Source: Earliella scabrosa
Lineage: Eukaryota > Basidiomycota > Agaricomycetes > Polyporales > Polyporaceae
Direction: 5' to 3'
Length of the DNA: 64,000 nt
NCBI GenBank assembly: GCA_022605405.1
Contig: JABYQQ010000001.1
Span: 5,022,001-5,086,000 of the forward strand
Shown here piece after piece: positions 1 through 11,754 of the stretch. A program made the position numbers and the translations under genes. The notes under the pieces were generated by a model that was not told the DNA's origin, did no database searches, and saw only the letters and a program-made list of their open reading frames with translations. Position 1 is the stretch's first letter. Every line of letters begins with the position of its first letter.

Positions 1-1443
1 CTCGTGCTCACTGAATATTCTCTTTTCGAGAGCGTGGCTCCATATCCTGCGTCTCCTCAGTCTGTAGGTTTCTTGCTTCCCAGCTGACGTGGTTCTGCCC
101 GCCAGCTGGCGACACCTCTTCGACGACTGTTCGATTTTGTCTGCGATCGCCAGCGCACGCTGTAGGGTACTACCCGGAGGCACCTGGTCGTGGTTGCCCT
201 GCTCTACGGACCGGTGCGCGGTGTTGATCGGCAATTGGCAGCGGTACAGTGCTGCGGGAGCATGGGGCTGACAGCCCGTGGTGATTTCGTGGTGGCCCGT
301 TGGGTTACTGACTACGTCTGACTCTGGTTCAAAAAGCGGCGGAGCGACCCATCCGGATAGACGCGTGGTTGCAGCGGGAGAGGGGGTGGGCGTCACGGCA
401 TCACCAGCATGGGCCATGCCTCTGTTGATGTCTTCGAGGGGGTCGCGAGTCTGGTGTGCTGTCGTACATTGTGATACACGGGGTTCCCGGTCGTAGACAG
501 AAGAGTAGCGGCCGGTAGATGAAGCGGACGGAGGTGCTGATTCCCCTTGTGTATCGTCGATATGAACCTCATGTACGGTGGGTGGGTCGGAGGAGAGCAG
601 GGTGTGACACGGCGAGGCTTGCATTGTGGACTGTAGTAAGAACGTGTTCCCGCTGACTGGGGATGCAGTTGTACTTAAAGACTGCGTTTCGCATTAGTCA
701 GCACGCGAAGTCGTGGTGCCGGCGCTGTCTTGGTCGGACGGACCGGCGACTGCGCAGTCCGACGGCGACATTCTTGACAGGGTCGTGCGTGGCACTTTCC
801 GTGCCGAACCGAGATACCGACCTCGGTAACGGCAAGTACGTTCGTGGTTTCCTCCACAGTGACTGACGGTTGCTGATATCGCTAGGATTATGCACAGTGG
901 TAGGTGTTTGTCAGTATTGGCGTCCTGGTTCCCGCTGTGACTGTTGCGTGGTCGTTATGCAAGTACCGCGGACTATTGCAGGGGGGGGGGGTCCCAGCGG
1001 AGGACTGGCATATTGCACCGATCAGAGAAGTTGTGGGCATACTGGCGGTTGGTGATGCGAGGTCAACGCTGCTTCGCAGGGTCGGTCTACCCCTTACGCA
1101 ATCGCGCTTACACAATTCCGGTCTTCCAACGACCTGTCTTGCATGCAGGTGTGTTGGATATCAAGGTGAGATGAACAGTGTTCTTGCCGCTGCGCGGCAT
1201 TGATCATAGCAGCACACAGCTTGTCGCTAGATAGGCAGGCAGGGAGATGGAGGCGTTGGACTGAAAGGTATTGGGTTTGCGGGCACGCCGTCTATGTCAC
1301 GCAGGGTTCGCGGAACTGCTTGCGGCCCGGCTGCGGTGGCAGGGGGGCTGCACAGTCTGCAGCTTCAATAGGATTCGCTGCAGTTCTGGTCTTCAAACCC
1401 GCTTGCTCGCTCTAGACTCCTCCTCTCACTCTGTTCCTTCGCT
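1..1443. other. no gene recognised
   Basis: Only short overlapping frames on both strands, none with a recognisable domain. A run of about ten G lies near 981-990. It may hold the promoter and 5' UTR of the gene starting at 1444. Confidence 0.4.
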
Positions 1444-3084
1444 ATGGATGAAGACCTCCCTCCATTCGTTCCTCACGATTCCTACATGCGTCAACAGGTT
1501 TGCAGTTATTCGTTGGATCTTCAGTGTGCGTGCCCCCCGAACTAACACTCTATTCGTTGCTTCAGATTGCGCGTTTTGACGAGAGGGCAACATCGACCGC
1601 GTCCGAGTCTTTCATCAGTCCTGCCAGTGCCTCGTTCGATGGAGAGTACGAAGTGTCGCAGACTCGGCTCAATGTTAGTTCAGTCGTCATCGGCCCCGCT
1701 CCTCTCTACGCTGACTACCTGTTTCCCGCCCCGCCGCGCCGTTGTGGTACTTCGCTACTGGAGCAGAGTTATCTTGCGTACGACGGCGATCTGCTCATAG
1801 ACCACGCTTCTATACCTCCCAGCGCACTGCCGCCGTCCACTGAGGCCGTACTTCCGATAGCATCGACAGGGGCGTTGTCCTTTGTGAGCTCGGGAGCTGA
1901 CGCAGTTGCAACATCCTCGCATCAGCTTCCTGCCTACCTATATGGCGGCGTCGAGGGGTACTCACCGTGGACGGCGGCAGCAGAGTGCGTACCGTGCCTT
2001 GCAGACGCCCTACCGATGTCTTTCGCTACCGCGCCGTTCTATCCATCGGGATCCCCCGCGTCCAACTGGGACAACGAAGAACAGAGCGGTATGGAATCAT
2101 CCGGTTCTCCTCCCCTACCCGCGTTGTTCGCAGGGCCCTCGCTGCCGTCGGAGTGGCGGGCTGCTCTTCCGTGGTGTGACGTTGATTCGTCATTGACGGC
2201 GTCTGGTCCGCCACCTCCGCTGGCATGTTCCGAACAGATCACTGCGGACGCACCGGGGTGCGACATAACCCTATGGGACACCTTCGATCTGCAGACTGTT
2301 TTCAACGGCGACAGCCTGGTCAGTACTGCGTCTGTGTCCTCCCAGACCAGTATTCCTTCTATTACCGCGCCGGAGCGACCGGTTTTACCTAGCACCTACG
2401 TCGAGCCGCAGGCTTCACCTACAGAGGAGGGATGCGAGGTTAGCCCGATCGACGTGGATGCCTTCAACGTTGGTCTTCCTGGAACACCAACGCTGACTCC
2501 GGGAAGAGGGACGAAGCGAAAGCGCGGCACTCCAGACAGCGACGGCATGACTCGGACCGGACGAAAGCGACGCCTCCAAAGCAGTTCCGCCTTCGTTGGG
2601 TTCCCCGTGACCGACCCGTGAGTGCATGATTTGATCACACAGCGTGTTCATGTTGACACAGCTCGGCAGCGACCACATCCCTCCACACGACAGGAAGCGG
2701 ATGTATCTTGAGAGCCTGGAAGAGTATACGGTTTGGCTTGAAGACCAGATCCGCATCGTTGGTTTGGTGCCCGCGTCCATGGAACGGGTCTCAACTTTCC
2801 AAGAGTTAAAGGCCAGGACTGTGCGGGTACGTTCGACTGTACGAATGACAGGAGCTATCATTTCGCTGATACGCGGATGTGCCATCTACTGCGCTGTGAC
2901 AGACGGTGATTTTCCACCAAGAGGAAGTATTGCGCAATCTACATTTGCGTAGACAAGACCTTCAGAATAAGGTCTGTGTTGCATCTATTCACTGCAATAT
3001 CTCATGATTTATTGTTGATGGTTTCAGTGTCGTGATCTTCTCCGTACTGCCGAGGCCGCGCTGGTTCGGGGTTTGGAAACATAA
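1444..3084 (+). CDS. basic-region/coiled-coil nuclear protein, possible transcription regulator
   Basis: Not a family I can name. The proposed start is ATG at 1444, giving MDEDLPPFVPHDSYMRQQ, followed by an intron ending in ttgcttcag just before 1566. The long second exon (to about 2610) encodes a Ser/Pro/Ala-rich, low-complexity, acidic region ending in two basic clusters (TKRKRG and GRKRR), which look like a bipartite nuclear signal or DNA-contacting basic region. After a short intron the exon from about 2663 encodes a helix-forming stretch (RKRMYLESLEEYTVWLEDQI). Two further exons add a charged coil (EEVLRNLHLRRQDLQNKCRD), with TAA at 3082-3084. An acidic or disordered N-terminus, then a basic patch, then a coiled coil is the order expected of a bZIP-like regulator. 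The spacing between basic patch and coil is not the strict bZIP spacing, so the call stays tentative. It is the outermost gene of the left cluster and converges with the F-box/NTase gene at 3281. Confidence 0.5.
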
Positions 3085-3280
3085 GACGGAGTCAGGCGCG
3101 AGTCGCGGGACGCTGGTGCACCTCGTATTGTCATCGCTGACGTGAAAATATACAGTCTGTTACAACGATGGCCCGTCGCTTCCCGCTGTCCCCTTCCCGC
3201 CCGATTCAAAGAATGCGAGGACAGTGTCTGTCCTGTCTATCCCAAGAACTCCTTCGATTTCTTCCTGTACGTCCGGTTCT

Positions 3281-4513
3281 TCATTGCGACACAGCGCGCC
3301 GCCCCCGCACGGAGGGATGGTGTCCGTCCCGCGCCGCAACCCGTCCTTGGCGGGGAGCGACCGTGGGAGGTTGAGGGAATGGATCTGGAATGGCCAGTAT
3401 CGGCGTCGAGACGAGCCAGTCGTTCAGAACGGGATCCGACGTGTCGCATCGGTGTTGACAGAGGAATAGGGTAAGAAGGCGCCACGTTACTGTCAGTCCG
3501 AACGGCGGTAGCTCCCGCCCCCGCGCGCTGCCACTGTGCTCGCTGTACAACGGATCCATGTAGTCCAAGAGGCAGCCGGGGTCACCGAAGTGCCTCGACT
3601 GCTGGGGGCAGATGTATTGCTTTCTGAAGCAGGGGTTGGTTGTGTTGGGCGCGGGGTGGGGCAAAAGATCGCGATATTCCGCCCAGACACCGGCGTGAGG
3701 CGCGAACGTGAATCCGCCGCGAACGGTCGCTCCCAATACGACACAGTCCACGTCGCTAAGAGTGCTGAGACGTACATCGGACAGCAGCGCGCGGCGGTGC
3801 AAGGTCAGCGCGGGGTAGGCGCATGCGAAGCTGTGTTCTGTGATGTAGTTCATCACGGCGGTGGAGGGGGAGCGAACGAGCGTCGAGCAACCCGTCGATG
3901 CCGCAGCTTTGTACACTGCGATCGACCGGCCGCTTCGCAGACGAAAAGTAATGATGCCCGAGATATCGCGCTCCGCACCGAATTGGCGAGGAGGGGCTCG
4001 CGCACGGGTGGTCGCGATGTTGCTGCTATTGGCGGGACAGGAGGAGAGCCTCATGACGAGAGGGCCGAAGGTGTTCCGACCGGCGTAGATCTGGAGCACA
4101 TCGCACGTCAACGATGCGTCTTGCAAGATGAAGGAGAGCGCGGCGATTCCGCCAACCACCGCGCCGAATTCGGTGAGGTGTCGTAGAAATGCGGGTGGGT
4201 CGTCGAAAAATGGATGTAGCATTGCGACGAGATGGCGCCGAAGCACCTCTGTGACCTCAACGTAGAGCGTTCGGCAGGTGTTCCTCCATTGTATTCTCTC
4301 CGGCAGAGCCATCATTTCGAGAATGCATGCATGGACGTCGCTGTTCACGCTACCGGAATATATTCAGTGGTTAGCAACGGAGTGGGCTGTTAAGTGACAA
4401 TCCGGCATTACTCACTCTGTGATAGCAAACGGTGCTTTCGATACCGAGTCTGCGAGAACACCGACGGTTGCTGAGTCTGGGATTCCCGTATGGACAGTCG
4501 AAGAGGCCGACAT
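3281..4513 (-). CDS. F-box-like/NTase-fold protein, long type (copy A)
   Basis: Two exons (4513..4416 and 4349..3281) joined across a 66-nt GT-AG intron give 388 aa. The N-terminus has an F-box-like helix pair (DVHACILEMMALPERIQWRN, then TCRTLY). Next comes a nucleotidyltransferase-fold-like core starting GAVVGGIAALSF, where active NTases have a GS motif followed by D-x-D. Here the acidic pair is replaced by CDVLQIYAG and the third acid (after RSGRSIAVY) is also gone, so a catalytic role is unlikely. The family signature FACAYPALTLHRRALLSDVR follows. Five paralogues lie in this window, two of them short forms with the acids intact. The function is unknown; F-box proteins usually recruit substrates to SCF ubiquitin ligases, but that is inference here. 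It is the most distal NTase gene of the left arm and has no partner in the right arm. Confidence 0.7.
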
Positions 4514-4591
4514 CGCTCGCGACCGGAAGACGGACGTACGTGTTGCGCGATGAGCAGAGGTGCGACAGAAAGAGCGGTGTGATAGGTGGGT

Positions 4592-4600
4592 ACTTATAGG
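4592..4600 (-). promoter_or_regulatory. TATA-like box for the copy A gene
   Basis: On the minus strand the bases read CCTATAAGT, about 80 nt upstream of the proposed ATG at 4513. Similar TATA-like sites lie at comparable distances before other genes of the cluster. Confidence 0.4.
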
Positions 4601-5321
4601 TGAACAGCGACGAGGTCCGCCGAAGAATGTCTCGGAATGTTACGGGCGCAGTAAACAACGCGATGCCGGAATGTATCTGGCTCTGACCAGGAGGATGGGT
4701 GCTGCTTAACTCGTTAAAGGTACGGTGCAGATTGTTGCTCTTCTCCGATTGTACCGACCTATCAGCTGTCAGCGGGGGAAGCTGTCGGTCCGTCCGCAGT
4801 TATGGCGGCACCTGTTTTCTTTGTCATCTCTTCGCTGTATTAGACCGTCACCGTGACTGCGCGGATGCTCGACTCGGAAGTCGTGTACGGCTGTGCGGAG
4901 ACCGCGAGTAGCCATGATGGGTTGTAGGGCGCGGACCGTGGTCGAGGGATCCGATCAACCGGAATTGCGAGTGTGCTAGAGTCGGCTGCGCCACTCCGGC
5001 GTTCCGTCTCTGCTTGACTGTATGCCACCGGACTTGTCGGACATAGACGCTGCTTCGTCGCGGCCCGCGACATCTCCGTACTGGTCGGAATGCGCTTCAT
5101 GCGGCCTCGGGCGTGTGCGGATTCTTCCATGCCGTGACGCTGCACTATCGACACTCGAAGACGGCAGACAGAAATGCGTCGAGCTTTGTTGCGAATGCGC
5201 TACATGCCACTGACATGATATTCATACTAATGTGATCCAAGCCTTTGTACGTTGCAACCTGCATACAACCTCGCGAGCCGGTTCGTGGACACTTCCGTCA
5301 GACTCCTCCGCTAAGCATCAC
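4601..5321. other. intergenic, no gene recognised
   Basis: Spacer between the pseudo-R1 gene and copy A. Short frames on both strands (for example 4840-5154 minus) show no domain. Confidence 0.4.
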
Positions 5322-8099
5322 CTACAACGGAGATCCAAAGATCAGCCACGGGTATAGTGAACGAGATGGATTATGCGCCAGCGAGGCATGGGTGGGGGGA
5401 GGCTCGATGAAGTGTAATGCAGTTTTGAGACGTGATTCCCATGCTCGGTGCTGCAATACGCGCTGCAGAATCACGGTAGTTAGCGATCGCAGGTAATCAA
5501 AGGTCCAATTTTTGACGCACCCGGGTTGTCGGTTGATATCGCGGAACGCTGACCTGAGTCAGATAGCTCTGTTCAACAAACGGGGCGCGCTCCGCTGCCA
5601 TATCCACCAGAGTGGCCGGACTCCACTCCCACGACGTGCGGAATATACGCTTGATCCATAGCGGGATGTTCGGTATATGCTTAATGGATCCTGAAGAGTG
5701 CAGCAAATGTGAGCAGAACGTCTCTTCGACGGCTATGACAGAAAACATCACCTCGATCCGACTGGATTTCCCGCGCCATCGCTTCTGTCCAGAGCCCCTC
5801 TCGCTCCAACACGGCCACTAGCGACGGGTGCACCTCTTGGAAAACGACTTCCCCTGCGTTTGCTGTGCGTATGTTGCTGCGATCCCGGTTAGCTGCTATT
5901 CCGCGCTGCTTTCGCACTACGCACCTATAATGCGGATCCATCGCTTCTCCATCTGCATGCATAGCGGGAAACCACTGCAAGGGCGGCATGCACGCCAGCA
6001 TGCAGTTTCGGAGACCGTGTCTGGAGATGAGTTGACGGAGCACGTCAAAACCCTGATCGGGATTCATGTCGACCGGCCACATGTTGACATAGTGACGTCC
6101 TTGCTCTCCGAGGGATCCCGTCCAGGTGGAGCACGGACCGTCTCCTTCTGCCAGTTCGCAGCTGGCGTTCAGCGTCGCATTGTAGAACGTCTCGAAGATC
6201 TCCAGTGTCGCGATACGCGCTTCTCCGGACGTGAAGGGTATTTCCAGCAGAATGAACACATCCGCGAGCCCGTGAACCCCCAGACAAACAGGACGCGCGT
6301 CGCGAGCGTGTTGTGTTGCACTCTGGTTCACTTGACAGACCAGGTCGTTGAGACGGTCTCCAATGAGGACGGCCTGTTTCACAGCTCCGCGGAAGCCGGC
6401 GAAGTCGAAGTCCCCGTCGGCCGTTACAAATGCAGGAAGCGCCAGGGACAGCGGTACGGTGCCTACTCTTGCGCCGGGCGGCCCGACTGCTGAACATGTT
6501 GCACTTGCGTCTAGACACGGTTGGGCACCGAGATGCCGAAGATTGTTCTTCCCTAATCCGCACTCCAATCCAGCACGAGCGCATTCAGAACGAAGCGACG
6601 TACTCACTGTTCAATGCGCACCAGAAAACACATTTGACTCGTCCTCGGTCTTGCTGTGCGTCGGTGATGCTCTGCCATAGTTCCCTAGCGGATACCTGAA
6701 CCGAGCCTTGCAGCGCGGCTTCATAGTAGACGTAGCGAGCGGTGAACCGCCCGCTATACAGGTGGCCGAGATCTGATGCTGCCGCAGGGTCGAGCAATGT
6801 CCAACTCGCGTTCTCCTGGAGCCTTTCCATGCTACGAACAGGTCACGAATCAGCAACTCCGCAACAACTGAACTTGTCGATACCCACAAGATGTCCGGGA
6901 TCAAAATTCCTGCCGAAATGTGTTGCACTTCGTGCACCCCTGATGCTCTGCTCGATACGTCACGAATGAATTGCGTGACGCCTTCGTGCCAAATGGGCAT
7001 GTAAACTACGGTTGTGGTCTGCGGCTTCCCAGAAGTCTGCGCGTCGACAATAGCCAGGTCGTCCAGTTCGCGCAAACATCTGGAGAACGTGGTGCCGCTG
7101 TGAAGCGGCAGCGATTGATTAACAATGCAAAGTGCTGATGCAGCGGCAGTACACGCACCCAGTCTGCGAAAGGGGACTGATTACTGCAGCGACGTGCGTG
7201 CCCCGTCGCCAGTGCTCCCGGATCGTATTCAGACTTGGCATTGATAAACAGCCGTTACTGGAGTTTAGCTCGAGGTCCACCGTGCCTGTCAGCGGCATGA
7301 TATCTTTGGTGGTACATGCGGCTGAGCAGAATTGCGGAGGCAGCGCCAACACTTGCCTGGACAGTAAGTCGTACGTCTCCTCCACCGCGGTCAAATCCAA
7401 TCCACGCAGAGCGAGCGCTACCCGGAGGAACATGAACTGTGGCCGTTCTGCTATCACTCCGTTCACGCGCAGGAGGTAGTGATCAGCGATGGTACGCAAG
7501 GTTGGACTGACCGTGGTTTGTCAGTTTGGCCAGCTCAACAGCATCGGTACTGTCAATAAACTCACTACCATAACAGAAGGTCGCGGTCGTGACGCACGAT
7601 GCGGTGAAGCGCCGCAGTGTTGTGCGCGATGAACGCCCGGACGTCGTCTTGAAGACAGTCTGGTCCTTCTGTAACATAATCGTTGGGAAGGTGGTTGTTG
7701 CGCGGATCAGAACGGTCTCGACCCCACACAGACTACAGACACTAGACTCACCCAGCGGGATAGTAGTGAGCCAGACAGCGGGTGACTCTGGTATTGTGAC
7801 GTGTAGCGCGAGAGCATACAGGCGGGAGGCCAGCTTCGCATGGTCTGGGTGCATTAGACCATACCCAGCAACCGTCTCGGCCGCTCGTATCTGTGCAGTA
7901 GGTATTCATTGCCATGCTAGCAGTGTCAGTCAGGGAGTTTTCGATCAGCGTACCAATATGTTATGCTCGTCCAGCCCGCCTGAATCTAGATTGCGCAGCG
8001 CCACTGCGATTCTGACCTGCGGTCAATGCGCACCCTCGTGCGGTCTGAAATGTCGTACCGTTGTAGAGTGCCTTGAATTCCGGGTAGGTCCGCCGCAAT
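5322..8099 (-). CDS. ribonucleotide reductase large-subunit homologue, catalytically dead (pseudo-R1)
   Basis: Multi-exon homologue of the class I ribonucleotide reductase large subunit, recognised by collinearity with the R1 gene at 37516: MHPDHAKLASRLYALAL; YLLRVNGVIAERPQFMFLRV; YMPIWHEGVTQFIRDV; CLGVHGLADVFILLEIPF; IFETFYNATLNASCELAEGD; MAAERAPFVEQS; and a last exon with AWESRLKTALHF, ending at TAG 5322-5324. Splice frames stay open throughout, yet every catalytic position appears replaced. The ASCF segment with the thiyl-radical Cys is absent. The NLCTE core (Asn, Cys, Glu) aligns with D, S and T, and the redox-partner Cys aligns with Thr. The Tyr-Tyr radical-transfer pair is His-Phe and the C-terminal CxxC is missing. 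Such a protein could not reduce ribonucleotides. It may be a pseudoenzyme (for example a regulatory partner) or a decaying copy with preserved exons. The N-terminal ATP-cone exons upstream of about 8099 are not resolved. It is the left-arm counterpart of the R1 at 37516. Confidence 0.75.
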
Positions 8100-9057
8100 C
8101 TGTGCAGTTGCAAGCCACGGTGAGCATCTGTCATCAGCCGAAAAGGTGTGTAAAAAGGCCGGTACACACGCGGGACAGCAGGTCAGCCAGTCTTCCCTGA
8201 TCCGGAGAAGTTGGAGCGTGGTTCTCCTGTCCAGCCTGCATGACAGGTGAAGACGCAGTCAGGCGTCAGGGCGAACAATGTGGGATGCTTGTTGTGACGA
8301 GGTGTGCATCTTTTATCCCTTCGCGTTCTGGAGACGGCTGCTCCGAAGATACGCACGTCCAGCACATGACCCTCTCCCTCCTTGCGTCCCGATCCGACTT
8401 GCACGGACAGAGCGTGCCGTCCCGTGATCTACCCTCCGGCAAGAGGCGCGAGCGGATGGCACGGGAGAGCTACGTGCGTGTGGTAATGTGTTGACGCAGG
8501 TTCCGTCGCGCATACGGGAAGTCCGGCGCAGTCGCTCGTCTTTGCTAGCCTGGCTTGTCGTGGGTTGCTTGGTACGTCTGTGAGGTGAACGCCAATACCG
8601 CGACCGCACTCGTCAGCTTCTAGCAGAGAATCAGTGGGCGTGCAGATACAGACTCGCCTGATAGACAAGTCCACTCCCCGCGCTCCCCCCCTCGCCTTTC
8701 TGCGGTGATGTAGACGTGCACAGGCCGCGTTTAGGTGTGGCAGACTGCACGAGCATGCTACAAGGTCGACTTCCCAGCTGTCGTCGCTGAGTGCACATGC
8801 CGCGCGCCCCTCCTGACTTACAGCAAATTGATCTCACGGCCATGCGAACTGAACAGTACGTTATGAACGTCCCATGTCGCATCGCAGCTACCTCTCTGTA
8901 CATGGTCTCCACACTCTACACTGATTGCTCGCCCCTGCTCACGCGCTGCCTAGGACGTCTGCGCTAGGTGTGTACACTGCAGTATTCTCTGTCTGAAAGC
9001 GATAGCGCCTACGCGTGACAGATTCCGAATCCCACAACGCATGTCCGGTCAGCTATT
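8100..9057. other. unresolved 5' region of the pseudo-R1 gene and spacer
   Basis: Probably contains the 5' exons and promoter of the pseudo-R1 gene, but I could not align an ATP-cone here. No other gene is recognised. Confidence 0.35.
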
Positions 9058-10501
9058 GATAGTGGCTGCAAGCAGTGTGCCACTTACCGCTGCACGACAA
9101 GATCGATCAGGCGACGCTCCGCGGGGTGCACGCTGACGACAAGCATAGGGTGTGTTGACGAATGGCGCAGCACCAACAGGTTTCCTCGGACATGTATTCC
9201 GAGTACCTCCTCCGTGGCTTGATTGTTCGGTGCGTTTCGCTGAAAGGTGCTCGAGATGATTGTATAGTCGTTCGTCAACTGGAATCCAGTCGCGGGGATG
9301 CTGGATAGTCGGACGTGGCGAACTCCATGCGGGAACCAGTGCGATACGTCCACGTCGGTGGCCCACGGGGCTGAATGTCGGTCGTCGTCCCCAGGCTCCG
9401 GACACGACAGCACGACGGCGCGCGACTTCGTGTCACCGGCTGGGTATAGCAATGCCTTAATCGTGCGGTGTTCTGTAGACTGAAACCCTGTGTCAATGCA
9501 GTCGGGTCTGTAGACGAAGGTGTCTGTGCTACCTTTCTGTATCTGCGAGTCAATTCCCGATTCCACGCGCGAACAGCACCTGCAGTGGTATCGCGGAGCT
9601 GGCTGTCCAGTGTCTGACGCCGTACTCCCGGTCAGACCCTTCCGGTGTATACATCGCCCGAGTGGGAGGTGCTCACGATGCGGCGTGAACGACGTCGTGA
9701 TGTGTCCTGTTCCATACTGGCGTCAAGACCGGCAATTGCAAGGGTGGAGACGGGTGGGGAACGAGCTGTCTACAGCAGACGTACTATTACAACAGTCCTC
9801 GGCGCTGGTTCGGAAATGTCGTCGTGGAGGCCCGGACGCCAGGGTACGTTGACTGAAACGGAGCGCCCGTCAGTGCTCGCGCCGACCTGAATACGGCTGT
9901 CGGTGACTGCTGACCTACAGTGAGATAGCGCAGCGCCGAACCTTGTAATGCCCGGGCCGCTTCCATCGACTGAGGCTCGCCGTTGAGGCGGAATAGCAGA
10001 ACAGCAGCTCCCACAGTAGGGGTTCTGTCTGGCCACCGGAATGCTGCACCGTGTCTTCTTCGAATTCTGCTCTGCATGGACCGCGATGCAGCGAACACAG
10101 AATCGGAGATGAACAGTCTCCGTGGGCACCGGAGACGGGTTGTTCAGTCGGTCCGCCTACTGGCCGAAACGTAGCCGACAGACGCAGTAAGTATGCGCCG
10201 CTGTTGTTCTGTGCCCACCGGTATGCACGGTCCGTCGACGGCCGAACTTCCTCGCGCCGCTGTCTTCGTAGGCGTTCCGTGCTCCTCGGAGTTGTGTACT
10301 ATCTGACAAGATCGGAATGAGCGACGGGATAGCATCGGCTAGGGACAGCGGCACGTACACGCAAAGGAAGTCAGCTGTCCAGAAAACGACAGCCTCCTTT
10401 TCATCCGACTCTGCGGGCTTCTCAGTCCACCAGCGGTCCGCCACTTCTTTCCGGAGGAATCGGTAGAACGCGGCCGCTCCGAGTTTCAGCACAATGATCA
10501 T
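9058..10501 (-). CDS. hypothetical multi-exon gene, structure uncertain
   Basis: Two open minus-strand stretches could be exons of one gene. One is 10501 to about 10290, starting MIIVLKLGAAAFYRFLRKEV and rich in hydrophobic residues. The other is about 9566 to 9084 (160 codons), with WFPHGVRHVRLSS and ending in HPAERRLIDLVVQR. Between them, 10098..9787 is also open. I recognise no domain and could not fix the joins. It lies in the left arm between the pseudo-R1 and the short F-box/NTase gene. The corresponding place in the right arm (32-36 kb) also holds unrecognised genes, with no similarity visible by eye. Confidence 0.25.
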
Positions 10502-10746
10502 GACGGTTTGATTCGTCGCGGCTACCGTATCATGCGGACTCGACAGTCAACAGAACGGAGCATCCGGGCGGTGAAGCTGCGGTGGACAGTACGAGAGTAC
10601 GAATTCGCCGTGGAGAACCTCACCCGACCGTGCTGCTTCTTCCGCCCACCTCCCGGACGACGCGTTTGAATGTCGACACATGCCGTCCACATCCGCCTCC
10701 CGTGCGTAGCAGCCCGATGCCGTGTTCACTGATCCTGCTTTGCAAC

Positions 10747-11754
10747 TTAGCGCGGGTAATGTATACCGAACCAACAACTCACCTTTCCTGCCGGAAACTG
10801 ACGCTTGATCCGCCAGCCTCGATGAGTGCGCGCGACGGGCAGGGAGAGAGTGGATCGTAGACATGGAGGCGAGAAAACTACACAAGCAGCACTCCTATCG
10901 CCGAAATAGTCAGCGTCAAAGCGTGCAGTGTCGTCAGCTGGGTCGCCATGTTCTGCTTGAAGAAATGTAAACCCGCGGCTCTTGTATTTTGCAAGGGCGC
11001 TTCGCTCTTTCGGGGTGAGGATGTCGTCGTCAACGGTGGCGCGCCTGTTCAACGTCTCCACAGGGTAGCCGCAAAAGCATCCCCCTGGTGTGATGAAGTT
11101 CATCACAAGAGTCGTCCAGTAAAAGAGCAGTGGGTAGATGGGAGTGCAGACGGGGCTACGGATGACATCCACTCGCCGTCCAGTACGCGTGGCAAATATT
11201 TGAACTTCTTTAATGCCGTTGGCGACCTGCTCGGGGAGTGGTGGGCCACTGGGCGGGATGTCGGACAGAAGACTGAATGCGAGGAGCGGTCTTACTTGCA
11301 AACCCTCCACAAACGCCTCGAACGTGTTGTCTGGGACGTAGATGTCGAGATCCTTGGGCGTCCAGCTGCAGTCCTGGGTGAAGAAGTGCAATGCAACCGA
11401 ACCTGAGATCACGGCCCCGCATGCAGTCATGAGCGCGTTCAGGTCCGGTAGGCCATCCCGGACGAACGGCAGGATGCACTGCGCATACCGTTGTCGGAGG
11501 ATCGATGCTCCCGCCTTGCAGAACCGCTCCGCAGTGCGCTGCCAGCGCAGCAGCATCCGCAGGTCGCTGTGATACATGATGCGCAGAGCTACGTCATCGG
11601 GGATGCTGTTGCGAGCCCTATGGTCAGTGTCATGCGGACTCGCGGCGGACTCCTGCTCCCCACACTCACCTCACGGACGGCCAGTTATCTTGTGCTGCCG
11701 ACCGGTTCTCGGAAGAAAACGCAGATGCGGAGCCGGAATTTCTGTCCCGTTCAT
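10747..11754 (-). CDS. F-box-like/NTase-fold protein, short type with intact acidic triad (copy D)
   Basis: Two exons (11754..11675 and 11617..10747) give 316 aa. An F-box-like segment (NSIPDDVALRIMYHSDLRML) precedes a nucleotidyltransferase-fold core. GAVISGSVALHFF carries the GS motif. DLDIYVP supplies the D-x-D pair and RRVDVIRSP the third acidic residue, matching the hG[GS]...Dh[DE]h...h[DE]h pattern of the NTase superfamily (spacing 15 residues, slightly longer than usual). The C-terminus has TTLVMNFITPGGCFCGYP, and LPVARTHRGWRI aligns with LPVERTDRGWHI of the right-arm copy at 30661, its closest relative here. Substrate and role are unknown. The intact triad suggests possible nucleotidyl transfer, unlike the four long paralogues. 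The F-box-like part suggests a link to ubiquitin ligases, which is inference. Confidence 0.7.

Noticed and set aside
3536..4186. A 216-codon plus-strand frame
   Set aside because: It is antisense to the F-box/NTase copy A, whose paralogues confirm the minus-strand reading.
5828..6493. A 221-codon plus-strand frame
   Set aside because: Antisense shadow of the pseudo-R1 gene, whose minus-strand exons align with the R1 at 37516.
5322..8099. Treating the left R1 as a plain pseudogene
   Set aside because: No frameshift or internal stop is needed to join the exons, so I annotated it as a catalytically dead but open gene.
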